DNA of 64,000 nt from Neofusicoccum parvum (Eukaryota; Ascomycota; Dothideomycetes; Botryosphaeriales; Botryosphaeriaceae): assembly GCA_020912385.1 (NCBI GenBank), contig CP087206.1, positions 4,154,001 through 4,218,000 of the forward strand, given 5' to 3'. Of this stretch, positions 48,178 through 60,636 are shown piece after piece. How positions within the stretch are numbered: the stretch's first letter is position 1; every line of letters starts with the position of its first letter. The notes beneath the pieces are model-generated. The model made no database searches, was not told where the DNA came from, and saw nothing but the letters and a program-made list of their open reading frames with translations. A program made the translations under genes and the position numbers.

Positions 48178-51100
48178 TTACGCCTCTCTTCCCATGCCCA
48201 ATAGCTTCCGTAAAAATGCTGCATCCACTGGCGGACATTCATCCGCATTCCAACCTAGCCCCTCTAGAACCTTCTTCGTCTCGCTGTCGTCTAGCGAAAA
48301 CATCCGATGTCCAGCCCTGACGTACTCCCTCGCCACTGTCTCTGCCATGCCCTCCTTTCCCTGACCCTTCTTCTCCCTCAGGGATGCCATTTTGTCCAAC
48401 CAATCTTCCACCGGCACGACTTTCGGCACCGCACCATCCGCCCTCACCTCTGCAAGCACGTGCGGCAAGTCTTTCAGCGCCAGCGTCCGCGGATTCCGCA
48501 CATGCCATACGGCGGGCTCGCCTTTCCCGGTGCGTGGATTCACGCTCTCAGCCAGCCTCGCCACGACACTGACCAGGTAATCCACCGGCACGATGTCAAC
48601 ATCCATCCCGTTGGGCGCAACAACGCCGCCACCACCCCTCCCACCGTCCATGTCCGGCACGCTCCCCAACTGGACCATCGCCGCAAGCAGTCCGACAAAC
48701 AAATTATCCGTGCCCGTCTCCCCGCCGCCATCCCCACCGCCGGTCTGAGCACCAGCAGACCCCGCCACCGGCTCCACCTGCTCAGGCACCGCAAGCGCCG
48801 AGCCGCGGTAGACGGCGACGGGGAAGCCCCTCCGCGCCGCCTGGGTCAGCAGCATCTCAGCGGCCCAGCGCGACTGGAAGTACGCGACGAAGCGCTCGCC
48901 CCTGCCGGCGGCGGCGGGCACGAAGGCGTCCGGCGGCGCCTCGGCGCCGTACTGCGGGCTCCCCCCCTGCTTCGTCGTCGTGGTGCTGTGCCACGCCCGC
49001 AGGTGCGGCACGCTCCACGTCGACAGCGCGTGCAGCTCGACGCGGCGCCGCGGGTTGCGCGCCGCGAGCCGCACGAGCTCGCGCACGGCGGCCACGTTGG
49101 CGCGGCGCAGGACGGGCTCGTAGGGTTGAAGCAGCGACACGGCGGCGCCCAGGTGGTAGATGGCGTGGAGGCGCGCGGACAGGGCTGTGAATTCGTGGTC
49201 TGTGAGGCCGAATTGGGGCTCTGGGGAGGCGAGGAAGGCGTTGGGGAGCACGCGGATGCGGGTGCGGGAGGAGGCTGGGCTGGTGGTGAGCTTGTCGCTC
49301 GTGAGTCGGGCGAGTAGGTCCTGCACGTCTTCGTGGGGAAGTGGCTTGTACGTGCCGAGGACGGTGATGGTGGTTCGGGGCCGCGCGGAAAGAAGGTGTT
49401 GGAGCATACGGATTCCGGCCGGAGTCTCGGCGCCGGTAAGAAGGATTTCGGTGATTCCGCTACGTGGGAGGAGCGGTGACGCAGATGCGGTGGGATGGAG
49501 GTAGAAGGCCGGGTCGTCAGGTAGCGTGGCTTCGGCGCTCCAGTCTATGACAGCTAGGCCGTCGTTGGTGGACGAAAGGACTTCAAAATCGCTGGTGTTG
49601 ATGCCCTTGGCGGTGCAGATCAGCTTCGCAATCCCTACAGGCGTGGAGTGGGCGAACAAGTCTCGCAAGCCGATCTTGACGTTGAATTGACGTCGGAGTG
49701 CAGTTTGAAGGCGTAGGAGTAGAAGACTTTGACCGCCGAGGTCGAAGAAGCTTTGGGTTGTCGACACCTCTTTGCCGGCAGGAAGTTTCAACACCACCTT
49801 GAATGAGTTGAGCACCGAATTTAGCGTCTGATGGGCTTCAGAACCGGGACTCCCATTTGTCTGGCTGTCTTTCGATCCTTGAAAGGGAAAAATTAGATCC
49901 AGCTCCATGCTGAGAAGGTGCTGGCGACCAATCTTGCCACTGATAAGGTTCGATAGGGCATCGGTGAAGTGGTAGCCGCTTGGAAGCATGTAGTCGTTGA
50001 GATGGGCACGGATGGTTGCATGCAACTCGTTCACAACAATCTGCTTCTCATTTGAAGAGCACGGCTTGCTGAGCACCAGTATGGCCACGAGCTGCCGGTC
50101 GTCTGTGAGATGTTCGTTGTTGGAAGCAAAGCCGCGAGGCAACACCGCGACATCGATCAGCTTGATGGGAGTCGAGACGTGCAACGACGCAGCGTGGATC
50201 TCGTTCTCAACCTCTGCAAGGTCGATGCGATATCCACGGAGCTTGATCTGCCTATCGCCGGAGATGCGTCCCTTGAAGTCCAACTGGCCATCCGCAAGGA
50301 AGCGGCCTTTGTCACCCGTCTTGTACATGGTAGTCCAGCCGCGGGCCCGGAAAGAATCAGGTGCGAACGGGTCGTCTAGGTACGTGCGCGCGGTGAGTTC
50401 TGGTTGGCCGAGATAGCCTTTGCCAACCTGCGCGCCGCCGATGCAGATTTCACCAACCACGCCGGCTGGAACAGGCCGGAGGCGCGGGTCTAGAACGTAG
50501 TGCGAGTTGTTGGCCAGGGGAAGCCCGATCGGAAGGTTCACATCAAGGGCACTTGGGTAAGCGGCCTTGTGAGATGTTGTCTGAACGGTCGTCTCGCTGG
50601 GCCCCCACTGATTGTACACTGTGACAGGCGTGCCAAGATTGTAGATGGCCTTCACGAGCCGCACGGGCAGATATTCACCTGCAAATATGGCGCTGCGGTA
50701 CTCTGAGCACCCCTTCAATGCATCGCTGTTGTGCTCCAGGACGAGCGCAAATTGCGTTGGGGGAAAGTACGTGACCGTCACGCGTCCCTGCTGCATGAAG
50801 TCGGCCAGTTTGTGTGGATCTTTGCGGATGTCTTGACTTGCCAGGAGAATGGTTGCCCCGGACGTCAGCGCCCCCCAAATTTGCGCCACCGAAAGATCAA
50901 ACGCTGGGGAAGAATGGAACAACACCCTGTCGCGGGACGACATGCCGTGGAAAGTATTGTGGCTGCTCAGCATCGCTTGCGTGTTGCCATGCGTCAAAAG
51001 CGCCCCCTTTGGCTTTCCGGAGCTCCCCTAACCATTGGATCAGTATGAACGTCTGCTTTTAGTGAAAGGAAATATCTTACCGAAGTGTAAATAATGTAGA

Positions 51101-54100
51101 ACGGGTCGTCTTCGGCCATCTCTTCGTATGACCAAGGAGCTGCGATCGGCAAATCGTCGAGCGTAGAGATGATGCGAGTCACTGCCGAGTCATGACCGCA
51201 TACTTCAACAGCGAGACTGTCCAGCTCCGGATCAACCAAGATAACGGAAGCCTTTGAATCCTGGATCATGTAGTGCAGCCTCTCGGTGGCAAAGCCCGGA
51301 TCAAGTGGAGCGTACCCGCAGCCAGCAAGAGAAGCTCCCATCATGGCCGCGACCATGTCGATTCCGGGCTGGAACAGAATGGCGACGATGTCCCCACGGG
51401 CTGCCCCGGCGTCCCTCAGCTTCTGCGCCATCTTCAGCGCCCGGGCGGCAAAGTCATGGTACGTGATGCTCTCCCCGTCCGAAGTCTCCACGGCCACCGC
51501 GTCGGGCTGGATTTCGGCGAACAGCATCACCCTGCTCACGACGGACCGGTTGTTCCAATGGCTGCGCACCGCCTCGGCCTTCCAGAAGTGCTCCCGAAGG
51601 TACGTAAGCTCCTTGCTCCCGCACATGTCCATTTCCTGGATGGGCTGCCGGTGGTCCCTGATGGCGCTGGACAGGAAGGTGACGAAGTTCTGCAGGAACC
51701 GCTCCACGTCCGCGTGGTCGTACAGGGACGGGTCGTACTGGAGCTTGAGCCCGAGCCCGGCGGCCGGGTCTTCGAGCGCCTCCAGCGACATGTCGCAGGC
51801 GGTCGGGATGTCGTCGTTGCGCACGTCGACCACGTCGAAGTCGGCGCACGAGTGCCTCGGCGGCTTCCCGTAGATCTGGTAGTTGATTGCCATCTGCCCC
51901 AGCGGGAAGTGCGAGCCGGCGGCGCGCTCGACGCCGACGGCGCTGACAATGCTGTCGAACGGCGCGGCGTTGTGGGCCAGCGCATCCAGCGCAACCGTCC
52001 TCGCGTGCTGCAGAATGTGCTCGAACGAGGACTCGCAGTGATCTTGGAAACGCAGTGGGATCATGTTGACGAAGAAGCCGAGAACGTCTCCGAGGTCCGG
52101 ATGCGGGCGGTTGCCATCGACCATGAGGATGGTCAAGTCGTCCTCCTCGGTGTAGCGGTAGACGAAAGCGCGGAAGGCCGCCATGAGGAAGTGGAATGGC
52201 GTTGCGTTAGCCTGCGCGGCGATGCGCTTCATGCGCTTCAGCAGTGGGACCGGAAGCGTGTCCTCCAGCGTCAAACGCTCCCCAACTCTTTCGGCCTGGC
52301 GGTGTGACTTGGCGAACGGGAGAAGTGCGGACGCAGCCGGTGCTCCCTCAAGCGTCTTCTGCCACCAGGCAAGGTCCTCGAGAGCCTGAGGCGACTGCAG
52401 GAGTTGGTTGTGCCACACCGAGAACTCGGCGTAGGTGACCTTCGGTGACGCCACGGCCGACGTGTCCCGTTCGGCGGCAAGGGCTTCGTACAGGCCGATG
52501 AATTGATCCATGAATGACTTGGTGCTTCCGTTATCGAGGCAGATGTGATGGAACACGAAGCTCAGACAGTAGTGCGCAGCCGACAGTTTCGACAGCGTCA
52601 CCCGCATCGATTCGCCATCCTCAATGGCTATGGGGCGCGTGCGCATGCTTTGGACTGAAGCCTGGAGGGCTGCCTCGGGATCGGCAGCCGATGTGAGGTC
52701 CTCGTAGGCGATGTCCGTCGAGTAGTCTTCCATGACTTCCTGCTCGGCGAAGTCTTCTCCTTCAAAGTAGCTGGTGCGGAGGACGCCGTTGCGCCTGAGC
52801 AGCTCAGCGAGAGCTGCTTCGAGAACTTCATGTCGCGGAAGACCGTCGAGCCGGGAAGTGACGACGAAGTTGAGCGAGCTGGGGTCGCGGAGCATGTTGT
52901 GGAGGAACCAGATGCGGCTCTGGTAGCTCGACAGGGGAATGTGGGCAGGCAGACTGACGGACACAAAGCCCAGCGCCTGCACCGCGGCTGCGCCCTTTCT
53001 CTTCGCAAGAAGTGCCTGGTCTGCCGGCGTCACGGTGTTCTGTGTCTTCTCGGACACGGCTCCCCCGAGTTGCATCGTCGCGCTGACCTTGTGCACGAGC
53101 GCTTCGATGGACGTGGCGCCGAGGACGTCGAAGAGCGGCACATCAACCGCCACCGTCTTCGAGAACCACTTGCGAAACTCAACCGCGACGATCGAGTCCA
53201 AGCCATACGCAGACAGCGGGTTCTTGGCCTGGATGGTCTCCACAGGCGCACCCATGACGGCCGCGACTTTGTCGACAAAGGCATTCAGCAGCAGAGCAGC
53301 GCGCTCTTCCGCATCTGCTGCCTTCTTCAGCGCCACGGTGAGGTTCTGCGTGCCATTTCCATGCTTTGTCTCGGCTCCGATGTCTAGGTTCGCGTAGAGG
53401 TTGCGGAAGATGGACTTGGCGGCCCAGTAGACATCCTTACGTTTCGTATTGATTCCTGTCACGATCTGGTGGGCGTCGACTCCCCGGGCGGTCGACCCGA
53501 GGGCTTTCGGCGCAGTGACAGCTTCTTCGATCTGGTAGAAGAGCTCCTCTTCACTGATGGCATCGTAGCCCAGACGATCCAGAATGGTGCCCAGCGCAGC
53601 GTCCTCGGCGACAACTCCAACGCCTTGCACCACGCCCACGTTCATGGTTGTCCCAGCGAGGCCCTGCTCCCGGCGATGGTGCATCAGGGCGTCCAGGTAG
53701 GCGTTGGCAGCAGCATAGTTTGCTTGGCCCACCGAGCCCACAACGGCGGCGCCCGAAGAGAAGCACACGAAGAAGTCGAGATCGAGGTCTTTCGTGGCCT
53801 CATGGAGGTTACGCGTGCCGTACGTTTTGGGGTGCACACACTCCCTCCACTGGCCGGCTGTCATCTGCGCAAATGGAACATCGCGAAGCACCATCGCAGC
53901 CTGGAAGACGCCGGCGAGGTTGCGGCTGAGCGCTCTGATGCACTGGTCGACATCCCTCTTCTTTGAGACGTCACCCTGGAATACAGACAGCGAGACGCCT
54001 CTCTCGGTGAGCCATTTTACGGTCGCTTGAGCGTCGGTGCCGCTGGCTCCTGATCTCGAGAGGAAAGCAATTTGACGAGCGCCTTTGCGGAACATCCACT

Positions 54101-57100
54101 CAGCCAGAGACCTGCCGATGCCTCCCAGTCCACCAACGAGGAGATACGACTTGTCAGCCCGGAAGAGCGGCACGTCACGGTACGACGGAGGCATCACGGG
54201 CACCAGTTGGTTGGGCTCCGGTACCAGGATGATCTTGCCGAAGAACTTGCCCATCTGCAGGGTGCGGAAAGCCTTCTGCGCCTCTCCGTAGCTAAAGACC
54301 TGGAACGGCCCCGGCGGCTGGACCTTCCCGTCGCGGATGAGATAGTACGACTCGCGGGCGAGGTGAGACAGGAGGGTGCGGTTGACGTGGAACATGGTGA
54401 TCAGGTCGACCGACGCGTACGTAACATTCCGGCGGAACGGGTCCATGTCCAGCTTGGTGTTCTCGTGGATGTCGCGCTTGCCAATCTCAACGAGACGGCC
54501 AAAGGGCGCGATAGCCTTCCAGGTGGCGTGCAGCAGCTCGCCGGCCAGACTGTTGAGCGCCACGTCGCAGCCGCGGCCGCCGGTGACTTTCATGACGCCG
54601 TCGACAAAGGACGGATCACGAGACGAGAACATCATCTCGTCCTGCAGCCCGAACCGCTCCTTCAGGAACACCCTTTTGTCTTGCGAGCCGACGGTGGCAA
54701 TGACCTTGGCGCCGACCATCTGGGCGAGCTGGATGGCCATCTGGCCCACGCCTCCCGCGGCCGAGTGGATCAGGCAGTACTCTCCAGCCTGGAGGCGCGC
54801 AACCGTGATCAGCGAGTAGTACGCCGTCATCAGCACGCCCTCGAACGACGTGGCCGTCACGAAGTCCATGTCCCCAATCTTCTGGCACAGGACCGCCGGG
54901 TTGCGCACAACAGAGCGGTGGGCGCCCTGGCCAGGCCGCACAGCAACCACGCGGTCGCCGGCCTGGAAGAGCGCAGGGTCGACGTTGCTCCCAACGCGAA
55001 GCACGACACCGGCCGCCTCGTCTCCGAGCCGGTAGTCGTCGATGATGCCGATCGAGGCGGCGATGTCCCTGAAGTTCAGCGCCGACGCGCGCACCTCGAT
55101 CTCCAAGTCGTCTGGGTCGAGCGCCGGGCTGGCGAGGTCCTCGTCCTCCTCGAAGGCCAGTGTGTCCAGCAGGCCCGTCTTGCCAATCTTGAGCGCCAGG
55201 TTGCGCCCACCGCTGCTGCGGAAGGGCTCGAGGCGCGGCTGGCGGTTGCCCGGGATGGGGAGCTTCTGGTTCAGGGACTCGTCCGTCTCAACGCGCGGCG
55301 CCATCAAACGGCCATCTCGTTCGGCGAGCTCGTCCTCCGTCGTGCATTCGATCAGAGCCTCGAGCGCGCGAGCTGCAGCGGCGGTGGGCTGCGCGTCAGG
55401 TAGCAAGTCCAGGGTTGCCAGGCGGACGTCCTCGTTTTCACTGCACAGAGTCCGCATGAGGCCGACGACCATGGCCTGAGCTGGTCTTGGAGTTTCAAGA
55501 GCCGCGCCTCTGAGCAACCATACGACGTTGTTCGCCGGGCTACTCAGCAGCCTCTGCAGGGCGTGGAGGCAGTCCGACTCGTCGTCCGGGCTCTGCTCGA
55601 AGAAGACATCTTCATCCAAGCTGACCAGGGAGATGACGTTGGGAGCAAGGATCGGTGCGGTGGTGAAGGGCACGATCTCCGTTGCTCCCGCGTAGCTTTT
55701 CGCCACGGCCGACGCAATGGCCTGAGACTGCGGTGACGGGCGGCTCGACACCACGATGGTGAGCTTGTCGAGTTGAGAGGGCGCTGTGCCTGTTGCCGCC
55801 TGCCAGCATTTGTACTGGCCACTCTCGAAGACTTGAATCAAGCCAGTCGCCTCGACCGTCGCGCTGTCTGTGACGAGGAAGGCGCCGGGCTTGAGGAACT
55901 TGGCGGCATCCGGGCAGCACGGCTCGCTGAGGATGACCAGGTCGTATTTTCCTTCCTCTGGTTCCGTCAGGTCCACCAGACCAGGCCAGTCAGACTGCAG
56001 CTCGCGCCAGTCGGGCGAAGCATGTTGTTGGGGGAAGAAGGGCGTGATGCTGCCGATTCTACGACCCTCGCCGTTTGTTCCGCCAGCGTGTCGCAGAGCT
56101 TTCTTCACTGGGTCTACCTGCGACGAGAGGTGCAGGATTGCCGAGTCTGGATACTGGTGGGCGAACACGTCGACCAACTCGCCCAGATCAGCAAATTGCA
56201 GGGGCGGTGATGCGGTCGCGAGTCGCGAGAAGACAGGCTGCCACCTGAGCCGGAAGTAGAGCGCCCTCTTCGCCTCTTCTTCCTGAGAGTCGTTGCCAAG
56301 CGCCGTGAGCTCCAGTCCATCAAGCTGGACCAGGCGGTCGTTGGAGCTGCCGCTCTGAATGCTGAGATTGTTGATGGCGACGCGCGCGCCAGGCAGTTTC
56401 GTGTCCGACCTGACCCAGAAGCGCTGCACTTCCGACTGCCGCTTGGCCGCGGTCAAGATTCCAGAGAACTGTGCGGAACGGATGTAGGTGGGCACAAATG
56501 CCTCATGCAGGTGTCCCCCGGCCTGCGTCTCGATGGCCGCGAAGATGGCGTGGAAGGCCGAATCGAGGATGGTGGGATGCAGAATGCACGCGTCCGCCTC
56601 CATGGTCACCACCTTGGCGGGATCGAACTCGAGCTCCGCCACCGAGTAGCCGGGGCCGCTCTCGACGTTGCCGCGGAGCAGGCGGAAGTCGTCGCCGTAG
56701 TGCAGGCCCATGCTGCTGAGCTGGGCGTAGTACTTCTCGGACGGCTGCCGGCGACGCGTCGCCTTACGGAGCGGCACCAGGCCGCCCTCGGCAGGGAGCG
56801 TTGCCACCGGGCGAGCAGCGCCCTGCTCAGCGGCGATCAGGCCATGGCAGTGCTCCAGCGTTGCACCGCCGTCGTCGAAAGAGACGATGGAGAAGCGGTG
56901 CCACTTGCCGGAGAAGCTCTTGGCCGACGTCGCCAGCGGCTGCAGGTCGAACAACACTTCGGTGCCGGCCTCGTCTGCCGTCAGCGTGAGGGCATTCTTG
57001 AACATGACGTCCTTCAGCTGGAACTGCGCTGCATCCGGCACGACCGTTTCCATCGCCTCGAGCGCCATGGAGACGTAGCCGGCAGCTGGGAAGATGGTCT

Positions 57101-60100
57101 TGCCGTCGACGACGTGCTGCGCCAGCCACGGGATCTCGGCCAGACGCAGGTACGAGCGCCAGCGCGGATGGTTGCCCGGCAGCCCCGGCATGGGCGCGCC
57201 AAGGACGGTGTGGCGGTGCTTTCGAAGGCGGTGCTCGCGGATGAGGCGTGTCTCGGCCCAGTGCTTGCCGTGGTCCCACGAGTACGTCGGGAGGCTGTGG
57301 AGTAGCTTTCCGTGGACCGGCGGCGCAACAAGCGACAGCTCACTATTGGCGGCAGCAAGATCAACAGGATACCCGAGCGCGAAGAGCTGGCCGGCGGTGG
57401 CCAGGAGGCTTTCGAACGCAGGCCGGTCCCGTGCCAGCGTGCCGACGTACGGGAGGTCGAGCTTCAGGCTCTTCATGACCTGCCGCGAGGGGCCCTGCAG
57501 CGCCGGGTGCGCGCCCACTTCGACCAGCACGTCGACGTTCTGCTCGTCGCTGTCGTCAAGCAGGATCCCCGTCAGGGCGTCGGCGAAGCGCACCACGCCG
57601 GTCATGTTGGCCGCCCAGTAGGCCGCATCCATGGGCCGGGCTGCCGAGTCCCGCGCGGTCACGCTGGAGGCCATCTGGCAGCGCGCCTCGGCCGGGCCAA
57701 AGCCGCGCGTGCTCGACAGCGCGCGTTCGAAGCCAGGGGCCAGCGGGACCATGTGGTGCGAGTGGAAGGCCTGTTCGACGCGCAGCTGGCGCACGAACAC
57801 CTTGCGCTGCTCCAGCCGCTCCTTGAGCTCCAGCACGGCGTCCTCGTCGCCCGACAGCGTCAGGCTGGAAGGGCTGTTGACGGCCGCCAGGGCAACACGT
57901 CCGGCGTATGGCTCCAGTTCAGCTCTGCCCTCGGCCTCGGTCATGCCCACGGCAATCATGGCGCCACGGGTGTGCGAGCGCGACATGTACAGCCCGCGGT
58001 AGAAGGCGCAGATGACGGCATTCTCAAAGGACAGGATGCCCGCGGCGTAGGCGGCGGCAATCTCGCCGGACGAGTGGCCCACGACGGCGGCGGGCACGAT
58101 GCCCCAGGCGCGCAGCTGGTCGACCAGCGCCAGCTGCAGCGCCGCGCACACCGGCTGCGAGATGACGCTCTCGCCCAGCCGCGACTCGCCGGCCGGCTTG
58201 CGCAGCTCGCCCACGCAGGTCCAGTCCGGGCCGTCGGGCAGCGCCTGCAGGATGGCGTCGCACCGCTCGACCGTCTGCCGGAACAGCGGCGCCTGGTCCA
58301 GCAGCTCGCGGCCCATGGCGTGCCACTGCGCGCCCTGCCCGGTGAAGACGAAGCCCACGCGCGGCGGCCTCTCGCTGCGCCGCGTCCACCGGGCCACCGG
58401 TAGCGGCTCGGCGAGGCTCTGGAGGAGCGACGCGTGGTCGTGTCCGACGGCGAAGGAGCGCAGCTGGTGCATGGACCGGCGCACACTGAGGCTGTGGGCA
58501 ACGTCTGCGGGCTGCAGATCCGGGTGGCTGGTGAGGTAGGCGGCCAGGTCGGTGACGAGGTTCTGGGCGGCCTTTTCGTTGTGCGAGGTCAGCGGCAGCA
58601 GATACGGGCGCGCTGTTTGTGCTGCGGATAGGGGCGAGCCAGGGGCGACGGCCCGCGGGCGGTAGTTCTCCAGGATGACATGGGCGTTGGAGCCACCGTA
58701 CCCGAACGAGTTGACGGACGCTCTGCGCAGCCCGGTGGCGCTGGGCCAGTCGGCGAGCTGGGTGGGCACGGTGATCTTCAGCCGGGCGAAGTCGATGTCC
58801 GGATTGGGCGTGTTGAAGTGCATGTTCGGGAAGATCTTGGCCGCCTCGACCGACAGTGCGGCCTTGATGATGCCCGCCAGCCCGGACGCGCCCTCCAGAT
58901 GGCCCAGATTGGACTTGATCGAGCCGACCATCAGCGGCGTCGTGCGCGTCGCGGCAAACACGCTGCCGATGGCTCTGGCCTCGATGGGGTCGCCCGCGCG
59001 GGTGCCGGTGCCGTGCGCCTCGAAGTAGTCGGTGTGGGCGACGTCCAGCCCGGCGGCTTTGTAGGTGCTGCGGATCAGGCTGGCCTGCGCGTCTCCATTC
59101 GGCAGCGTCAGGCCGGCCTTGGTGCCGTCGTGGTTGGCGCCGCTGCCGCGCACCACGGCGCGGATGCGGTCGCCGGCTGCTTCGGCGCTGCTGCGTCGCT
59201 TCAACACCACCGCCGCCACGCCTTCGCCGCGCACGTAGCCGGAGCCGTCCGCGTCAAACGTCCGGCACCGACCGTCCGACGACAGCATGCCGAAGTCGGT
59301 CATCGTGATGAAGATGTTGGGGTCGAAGTGCAGCGCCGAGCCTGCCACGATGGCAATATCGCTCTCGCCGTGCTGCAGCGACTGGGAGCCGAAGTGGAAG
59401 CACACTAGCGACGACGAGCAGGCCGTGTCGATCGTGACCGATGGGCCGTGCAGGTCGAAGAAGTACGATATCCGGTTCGAGAGGATGGCGTTGCCACCGC
59501 CTGTCACCGTGTACTTCGGGTACTGCGCCAGGTCCTTGGTCAACATGGCGTTGTAGTCGTTGGAGAAGGACCCGACATAGACAGCAGTGCGGGTGCCACG
59601 TATCTGCTCCATTGGGATGCCGGCTGGCCGTTGTTAGCACACCAGGACGTGCGTCCAGGGGCGATTGAGGGCCTCTTACCATCTTCCAGCGCCTCATACA
59701 CAACCTCGAGGAGGAGACGCTGCTGCGGGTCCATGGACTCTGCCTCTTTCCGTGAGATGCGGAAGAACTCATTGTCGAATTCATCCAGTGGCTGGTCGAG
59801 GAAGTAGCCGTACCGGGCATTGGTCTAAGCGAGTTAGCAGCGCCGTGGGCAGGGGAACTCGAGGCTGAAGACAGACCGTGCCCTTGTTTGTGCCCAATGG
59901 GTGGTAGAATGAATCCACGTTGAACCGGTCTGCAGGCATCTTCTGCAGCAGGTCCCGCTTCTGCTCGAGAACATCCCATAGCTGGGAGACGTTCTTCGCG
60001 CCTGGAAACCGGCACGCCAGGCCCACCACCACACTCGGGTCGGCAGCACCGGCGCTTGGGGATGCTTCAGCATCGCTGGAGTGGATGGACGACCTGCTCG

Positions 60101-60179
60101 AGCCCGAACCCACGTGGGACGACGGAGGGCTGTCCTCAGAGGATGACCCCGCGTCCTGGCTGAATGGCGTGCTGCCCAT
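48178..60179 (-). CDS. Reducing PKS-NRPS hybrid megasynthase
   Basis: An iterative enzyme that builds a reduced polyketide and condenses it with an amino acid. Four exons: 60179-59877, 59824-59680, 59623-51081 and 51027-48178, about 3,946 residues. Approximate domains: KS 52-480 (active Cys 218 in DTACSSS, His 353 in EAHGTGT, His 391 in NLGHLEG); AT 570-890 (Ser 668 in GHSSGE); DH 960-1260 (His 986, Asp 1170 in HPTILDSAF); ER 1630-1945 ([13 protein letters not shown] at about 1768); KR 1970-2180 (GGLGGIGRS, Tyr 2119 in GQANYAAAN); ACP (Ser 2293 in YGLDS); C 2370-2810 (HHICLDN at 2508); A 2830-3370 ([11 protein letters not shown] formed across intron 3, FDLS Asp, YKTGD, ISGKIGR); T (Ser 3431 in LGGQSL); terminal reductase-like domain 3520-3946. 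No methyltransferase SAM motif is visible between DH and ER. It is divergent from the SDR at 60637. Product unknown; Asp in FDLS implies an alpha-amino acid. Confidence 0.95.
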
Positions 60180-60636
60180 GGTAAATGATATCGAAAACGA
60201 CGGTGGATGGCAGCAAAGCGAAGAGGAGCATGTGGTTGATATCCGCCAGGCCCGTTGAACAACCTTTATAAATGCTTGCTGGATGTGTCCAGGCCAGCGG
60301 CATCGGAACAGGCTATACCACAACTTCCCAATGGGGTACGCGAGGTCGAAGAGGCATCTGAGTCGTGCCTGTTACATGGATACGCGTTGGACAAGGGCTG
60401 CCTTCACAATGCACCGCGCCGCACAAGCGGCGCACGCAAGCTGGGCCCACCGGGCTTGAATCCTTCTGTGACTGCGGCTGAGCTTTCGCATTCCCGAGTG
60501 CGGCTGCCGTTTCGAAATTCTTCCGGGACCCCGTCGCTTCCGCCATTTCTCGCGCTCTCCGTGCCCCTCGTTGTCCGCAACCTTCTTCGTTCCCCCCAGG
60601 CATCAAAGCATTTTCCACTTTGTGAACGACCCCGTC
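60180..60636. promoter_or_regulatory. Divergent promoter, PKS-NRPS / SDR
   Basis: 457 bases between the two ATGs. It includes CGGCTGCCG at 60501-60509, a palindrome of CGG/CCG half-sites spaced by three bases, the format bound by many Zn2Cys6 regulators. Overlapping GC-rich frames on both strands are not credible genes. Confidence 0.5.
60501..60509. promoter_or_regulatory. Candidate CGG-N3-CCG regulator site
   Basis: CGGCTGCCG lies 128-136 bases before the SDR ATG and about 322 bases before the PKS-NRPS ATG. An inverted CGG/CCG pair is the standard binding geometry of Zn2Cys6 dimers. A single site in GC-rich DNA can be chance. Confidence 0.35.

Noticed and set aside
48307..49317. 336-codon plus-strand frame at the PKS-NRPS 3' end
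   Set aside because: Antisense of the reductase-like domain; low-complexity His/Arg-rich sequence.
51028..51080. Apparent frameshift splitting the megasynthase in the A domain
   Set aside because: A GT-AG intron (GTAAGA...TTAG) restores [11 protein letters not shown] exactly.
51273..52307. 344-codon plus-strand frame
   Set aside because: Antisense of the C and A domains, no independent signal.
54072..55403. 443-codon plus-strand frame inside the PKS-NRPS
   Set aside because: Antisense shadow of the ER/KR coding region; Arg/Glu/Val-rich composition typical of the reverse of GC-rich codons, no motif.
57312..58403. 363-codon plus-strand frame inside the PKS-NRPS
   Set aside because: Antisense of the AT domain; composition typical of a shadow frame.
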